NCBI GenBank assembly: GCA_024763295.1
Contig: JANTFU010000064.1
Span: forward strand, 1-10,233
Direction: 5' to 3'
Source of the DNA: Anaerolineales bacterium
GTDB lineage: Bacteria > Chloroflexota > Anaerolineae > Anaerolineales > Villigracilaceae
Length of the DNA stretch: 10,233 nt
This document shows positions 6,798 through 10,233 of this stretch, piece after piece. The position numbers were made by a program, and so were the translations under genes. The first letter of the stretch is position 1; each line of letters opens with the position of its first letter. Below the pieces are notes generated by a model. It was not told the DNA's origin. It searched no databases and was given only the letters and a program-made list of their open reading frames with translations.

Positions 6798-7721
6798 ATG
6801 CGCAAGAAAATAATTCTGCGATTTATCGCCCTTATCATGGCAGGGATAGGCATCTATCTGCTTTGGTACGCCTTCCAAAGCCCTGCGCCGGAACGCACGC
6901 CATCCGCGCCTGTTTCCGCCAACTTTAACGGGGCGTGTGCGTATGAGCATGTGCTCCGCCAAACCGAACTCGGTCCACGCTTGCCAAACTCAGAAGCGCA
7001 CCGCTTAGCAAGGCAGTGGATACGCGCAACGCTTGAAGAAAACGGCTGGTTTGTCGAAGAGCAAGAATTTGTCAGTATGGAGCATACGGGCTACAACATC
7101 ATCGCCAAACGGCGTACCGATTCGATGGGCAGAATCATCTTAGGCGCGCATTACGATAATCGACTAAAAGCCGATCACGACCCCGAAGTTGACAAACGGA
7201 ATCAAGCTATCTTGGGCGCGAACGACGGCGCATCCGGCGTTGCCGTCCTGCTGGAGTTGAGTCGCGTCCTCCCCACCGACATCGACGATGTCTGGTTAGT
7301 CTTCTTCGATCTGGAAGATAACGGTCACATTGAAGGCTGGGATTGGATTTTAGGCTCCCGCGCCTTCGTTAATGGTTACGCGCTAGAAAAAGAGAAAATT
7401 GAAGCCGTTGTCATTCTCGACATGATTGGCGACGCGGATTTGGATATTTACCTTGAAAAGAATTCTGACCCGACCATCCGCGCCGAAATTTGGTCAGCCG
7501 CCGCAGAGCTTGGCTATGCAGATACCTTTATCAATGAAGAAAAATTTAGTATGCTTGATGATCACACGCCTTTTCTCGAAGCCGGTATCCCCGCTGTAGA
7601 CCTGATTGACTTTGACTATCCTTATTGGCATACCACAGCTGACACAGCGGACAAAGTCTCTGCCGAAAGCTTACAAATCACTGGCAAAACAATCCTTTTT
7701 TGGCTAAAACAACGCCCATAA
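6798..7721 (+). CDS. Membrane-anchored M28-family metallopeptidase, glutaminyl-cyclase-like
   Basis: A 307-residue zinc hydrolase, probably outside the membrane. Residues 5-26 form a hydrophobic signal anchor after an MRKK start, with no lipobox that I can see. A proline-rich linker follows (to about 40), then the catalytic domain. The M28 metal-site pattern is complete: H118 and D120 (GAHYDNR), bridging D143 (GANDGASG), E173/D174 (FFDLEDNG; catalytic Glu and metal ligand), D208 (LDMIGD) and H278 (YWHTTADT). The GSR after the E-D pair and the WHTTADTADKVSAESL ending resemble glutaminyl-peptide cyclotransferases, which share this fold. The protein may therefore be an aminopeptidase or a cyclase; the sequence does not decide. 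I chose the ATG at 6798, since an ATG at 6792 would sit 1 nt from the AAGGG site. It probably shares a transcript with trmFO, although no functional link is evident. Confidence 0.85.
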   Translation: MRKKIILRFIALIMAGIGIYLLWYAFQSPAPERTPSAPVSANFNGACAYEHVLRQTELGPRLPNSEAHRLARQWIRATLEENGWFVEEQEFVSMEHTGYNIIAKRRTDSMGRIILGAHYDNRLKADHDPEVDKRNQAILGANDGASGVAVLLELSRVLPTDIDDVWLVFFDLEDNGHIEGWDWILGSRAFVNGYALEKEKIEAVVILDMIGDADLDIYLEKNSDPTIRAEIWSAAAELGYADTFINEEKFSMLDDHTPFLEAGIPAVDLIDFDYPYWHTTADTADKVSAESLQITGKTILFWLKQRP

Positions 7722-7735
7722 GCCCTCAAGCAAGG

Positions 7736-7741
7736 TATAAT
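7736..7741 (+). promoter_or_regulatory. Probable -10 box upstream of the orphan kinase gene
   Basis: A perfect TATAAT in the 53-bp gap between the peptidase and kinase genes, 33 bp before the kinase ATG, leaving a leader of about 25-27 nt. No clear -35 box is visible at 16-18 bases upstream. It suggests that the kinase and hflX can be transcribed apart from trmFO. I see no terminator in the gap, so read-through from upstream is also possible. Confidence 0.4.
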
Positions 7742-7774
7742 ACATAAACTTTGCCAGCCCCAACCTAAAAAAAT

Positions 7775-8992
7775 ATGTCTCTTCAAAATCTTCTCGAAAA
7801 AATTCGCCCGCTTTGGATCGACCGCGTTGCTCACGATTTGGCACGCGGCACTGGTGTGCGTGAAAACTTCAAGAAGGAGTTGGGACGTTTTTTCAATCTG
7901 CTGGAGCAGGCGATTCTAACCGGTGACCCTTCGTGGATGGATCCACTGCTGTATGACTGGGCAAACGCCCCCACAGAGAGCGACCTCGCTGAGGGGAAAC
8001 ATAATCTGGCAACACTCCTTTCACGCGCGAATGCACTTACTTTTGAAGTTGCAAAAGAAAACCTTGATCCACTGGATGCAATCGAACTGGTCAGCGCAAC
8101 ATCGGCAATTTACTCTTACTGCCTCTCAAAAGCCGCAAGTTTTGAAGCAGATAAGCGCGTCTCGTATGTGACCAACGAACTGAATTCCATTCAGCATAAA
8201 CTGGAACAACTCGACAAAACAAAGTCAAACTTTATATCCGTCGCCGCACATGAATTGAAGACCCCGCTGACTCTGATTGAAGGCTACACCGCCATGATGA
8301 GTGACTTCATTCCCAACGAGAATGGCACAGCCAGCCAACTGCTAGACGGCGTCAAAACCGGCGTGCATCGCCTGCGCGAAATTGTCGATGATATGATCGA
8401 TGTCTCCTTGATCGACAATAGCCTGCTTTCACTCAATTTTCAACCCCTGTGGTTGAAAAACACTTTCAAATTATTAGAAAAAGAACTCAGACCCATTTGC
8501 GAAGAGCGAAACTTAAATTTGAAAATCAAACAATTCAAAGGTGCTGACCAGCTTATCTTTGCTGACCCTGAAAGAATTTATCAGGCATTACGCAATGTCC
8601 TCACCAACGCTATAAAATACACCCCCGACAAAGGCAGCGTCACCGTCGATGGACGCATATTGCCCGGCTTTATCGAAATTACGGTTGAAGACACCGGCAT
8701 TGGTATCTCGCCGGAAAACCAAGCGATTATTTTTGAAAAATTCCGTCAACTTGGTAAGGCGGCACTGCACTCAAGCGGCAAAACAAAATTCAAAGGCGGC
8801 GGTCCCGGGCTGGGATTGCCGATTACGCGCGGCATCATTGAAGCACACGGCGGCACAATCTGGGTCGATTCTGAAGGCTACGATGAAGAAAAATGCCCCG
8901 GCACGACCTTCCACATCCTTTTGCCCGATCGCAGCGAAGCGACCGACCCCAAGGTTGCCAAACTCTTTGGCGCAAACACCCACGCTAATTAA
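7775..8992 (+). CDS. Soluble sensor histidine kinase with helical N-terminal domain
   Basis: A 405-residue cytosolic kinase with no membrane segment and no response regulator gene next to it. Residues 1-128 are predicted helical and not GAF or PAS. The pattern WIDRVAHDL... FFNLLEQAILTGDPSW ... suggests an RsbRD-type N-terminal domain, but this is a weak call. A coiled-coil linker (128-150) leads to the HisKA domain with H159 in AAHELKTPLTLIEGY and an ExxT motif (E160, T163) expected for phosphatase activity. The HATPase domain has N278 (NAIKYTP), DTGIGI (D306) and GGGPGLGL (341-348), with a charged insert between them. The end, GYDEEKCPGTTFHILLP, is of a kind I associate with Chloroflexota kinases. 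The ATG at 7775 has no Shine-Dalgarno but is preceded by an A-rich run. The TAA lies 12 bp before hflX and in the same frame. Signal and partner are unknown. Confidence 0.9.
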   Translation: MSLQNLLEKIRPLWIDRVAHDLARGTGVRENFKKELGRFFNLLEQAILTGDPSWMDPLLYDWANAPTESDLAEGKHNLATLLSRANALTFEVAKENLDPLDAIELVSATSAIYSYCLSKAASFEADKRVSYVTNELNSIQHKLEQLDKTKSNFISVAAHELKTPLTLIEGYTAMMSDFIPNENGTASQLLDGVKTGVHRLREIVDDMIDVSLIDNSLLSLNFQPLWLKNTFKLLEKELRPICEERNLNLKIKQFKGADQLIFADPERIYQALRNVLTNAIKYTPDKGSVTVDGRILPGFIEITVEDTGIGISPENQAIIFEKFRQLGKAALHSSGKTKFKGGGPGLGLPITRGIIEAHGGTIWVDSEGYDEEKCPGTTFHILLPDRSEATDPKVAKLFGANTHAN

Positions 8993-9004
8993 TTCCCTTT
9001 CTGC

Positions 9005-10233
9005 ATGTCAAAAAAATCTTCCCAACCAACCAAAGCGCCACGAGAGCGTGCTTTTCTCGTCGGCGTTGAAATTTTTGGGCAGCCGAGTATGCTGCCCCTC
9101 GATGACTCGCTCGACGAGCTTGCTCTGCTGGCAGATACCGCCGGGCTTGAAGTTGTCGGTGAGTTAACCCAAAGTCTCAGCAGCCCGAATCCAAAAACTT
9201 TTATCGGCAGCGGCAAAGTCGAAGAATTAAAAGCGCTTGCCGAAGATTCACTCGCCCAAGTTGTCGTTTTTGACGATGAACTTTCCCCACGCCATCAACG
9301 CGAATTAGAGCGCGCGCTGGGTGAAAATATCCGTCTGCTCGACCGTACTTCGCTGATTCTGGACATTTTTGCTCAACACGCCCGCACGCGCGAGGGGATG
9401 CTTCAGGTAGAACTCGCCCAATACGAATATTTTCTGCCCCGTCTGACACGCGCCTGGACGCATCTGGCGCGTCAAGCAGGCGGTGGCGGCGGACGCTCCG
9501 GTAGCGTGGGCGGCGTTGGTCTGCGCGGACCCGGCGAAACGCAACTCGAAGTTGACCGACGCATCATCGGCAAGCGCATCTCACACCTAAAAAGCGAGCT
9601 TGAAAAAGTGCGCTCACACCGCCTGCGCCACCGCGACAAACGCAAAAAATCACGCCTACCCGTCGTTGCCCTTGTTGGATATACGAATGCGGGCAAATCG
9701 ACGCTACTCAACCAGCTCGCTCAGGCAGATGTTTACGTTGCCGACCAACTTTTTGCCACGCTCGACCCGACGACGCGCCGCGTGGAGCTTCCGGGCGGCT
9801 ACCAATCCCTTTTTACCGATACCGTTGGTTTTATCCAAAAATTGCCCACCACACTGGTCGCGGCGTTCCGTGCCACGCTGGAAGAGATTGCAGAAGCAGA
9901 CTTGCTCCTGCATGTGGTCGATATCTCGCATCCCAACGCCATGAACCACTACGAAGCCGTCGAAGAAACGCTCGAAGATATTGGCGCGGCACATATTCCC
10001 GTTATCACCATACTCAACAAAATCGACCGACTGAATGCCCCCGAAAACGCGCAAGAAACCCTTAAAGACTATCCGCGCTCAATCGCAATCTCGGCACGAC
10101 AGCGGCTTGGACTAAACGAACTCAAACAACTCATTCAAGAAAGCCTGTATGAAACTTATGCACCGCTGACCGTGCGTCTGCCTTATCAAGAAGGCAATTT
10201 AATTTCCGTCTTCCATGAAGCCGGCTTAATCGA
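9005..10233 (+). CDS. hflX: Ribosome-associated GTPase HflX (3' end outside the window)
   Basis: HflX binds the 50S subunit or 70S ribosome and, in species studied, splits stalled or hibernating ribosomes in a GTP-dependent way. The visible 409 residues include the N-terminal HflX domain (about 15-155), with FIGSGKVEELK and LLDRTSLILDIFAQHARTREG. The glycine-rich loop and the GPGETQLEVDRR motif follow (158-186), then a basic coiled coil. The G domain has G1 GYTNAGKS (225-232), G3 DTVGF (272-276), G4 NKID (338-341) and G5 SAR (363-365). The frame is open to the window edge. Family members are usually about 430-450 residues, so roughly 20-40 are missing. The ATG at 9005 is the only start, because the kinase stop is in frame four codons upstream. 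It has no Shine-Dalgarno; the preceding bases are pyrimidine-rich. It probably depends on transcription from the kinase promoter. Confidence 0.96.
   Translation, partial: MSKKSSQPTKAPRERAFLVGVEIFGQPSMLPLDDSLDELALLADTAGLEVVGELTQSLSSPNPKTFIGSGKVEELKALAEDSLAQVVVFDDELSPRHQRELERALGENIRLLDRTSLILDIFAQHARTREGMLQVELAQYEYFLPRLTRAWTHLARQAGGGGGRSGSVGGVGLRGPGETQLEVDRRIIGKRISHLKSELEKVRSHRLRHRDKRKKSRLPVVALVGYTNAGKSTLLNQLAQADVYVADQLFATLDPTTRRVELPGGYQSLFTDTVGFIQKLPTTLVAAFRATLEEIAEADLLLHVVDISHPNAMNHYEAVEETLEDIGAAHIPVITILNKIDRLNAPENAQETLKDYPRSIAISARQRLGLNELKQLIQESLYETYAPLTVRLPYQEGNLISVFHEAGLI

Noticed and set aside
7722..7774. A terminator between the peptidase and the orphan kinase
   Set aside because: Only a 4-bp GCAA/TTGC pairing is visible, without a T-run after it.
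8649..9167. A 172-codon plus-strand frame spanning the kinase-hflX junction
   Set aside because: It overlaps the conserved ATP-binding motifs of the kinase and the start of hflX in another frame, and has a basic, low-similarity product.

Overview
The window reads as an ordinary chromosomal stretch from a bacterium, most likely Chloroflexota (class Anaerolineae or a close relative). This rests on family resemblance, not on a marker gene. The clues are soluble multi-GAF histidine kinases, a kinase whose ATP-binding domain ends in a 'GYDE...CPGTTFH' stretch that I associate with that group, a folate-dependent TrmFO, and sparse use of Shine-Dalgarno sites. Base composition looks close to balanced. 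Every stretch longer than about 70 bases is covered by a gene. I see no tRNA, rRNA, CRISPR array or mobile element.

Left end (1-408, + strand): the C-terminal part of an EamA/DMT-type transporter. Its last codons hold, on the other strand, a strong intrinsic terminator for the convergent operon that follows.

418-5347 (- strand): a three-gene two-component operon, transcribed right to left. First comes a large soluble kinase with three or four GAF domains, then a REC-GAF-kinase hybrid, then a response regulator with an NtrC-like receiver and an OmpR-type winged-helix DNA-binding domain. The genes are joined by ATGA and TAATG stop/start overlaps, each with a Shine-Dalgarno inside the upstream gene. 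The operon probably starts at a TATAAT box in the 69-bp divergent gap before trmFO and ends at the terminator at 330-377. The likely logic is a cytosolic signalling relay in which the first kinase, the receiver of the second kinase and the final DNA-binding regulator act together.

5417-10233 (+ strand): trmFO (tRNA m5U54 methylation), a membrane-anchored M28/glutaminyl-cyclase-like metallopeptidase closely coupled to it, an orphan soluble histidine kinase with an all-helical N-terminal domain and its own TATAAT box, and hflX (ribosome-associated GTPase), which runs off the right edge about 30 residues short of its usual end. The kinase and hflX are 12 bp apart and in the same reading frame.

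The most unusual part is the coupled three-gene signalling operon. Nothing here forms a clear, wholly new system. The other findings are modest.
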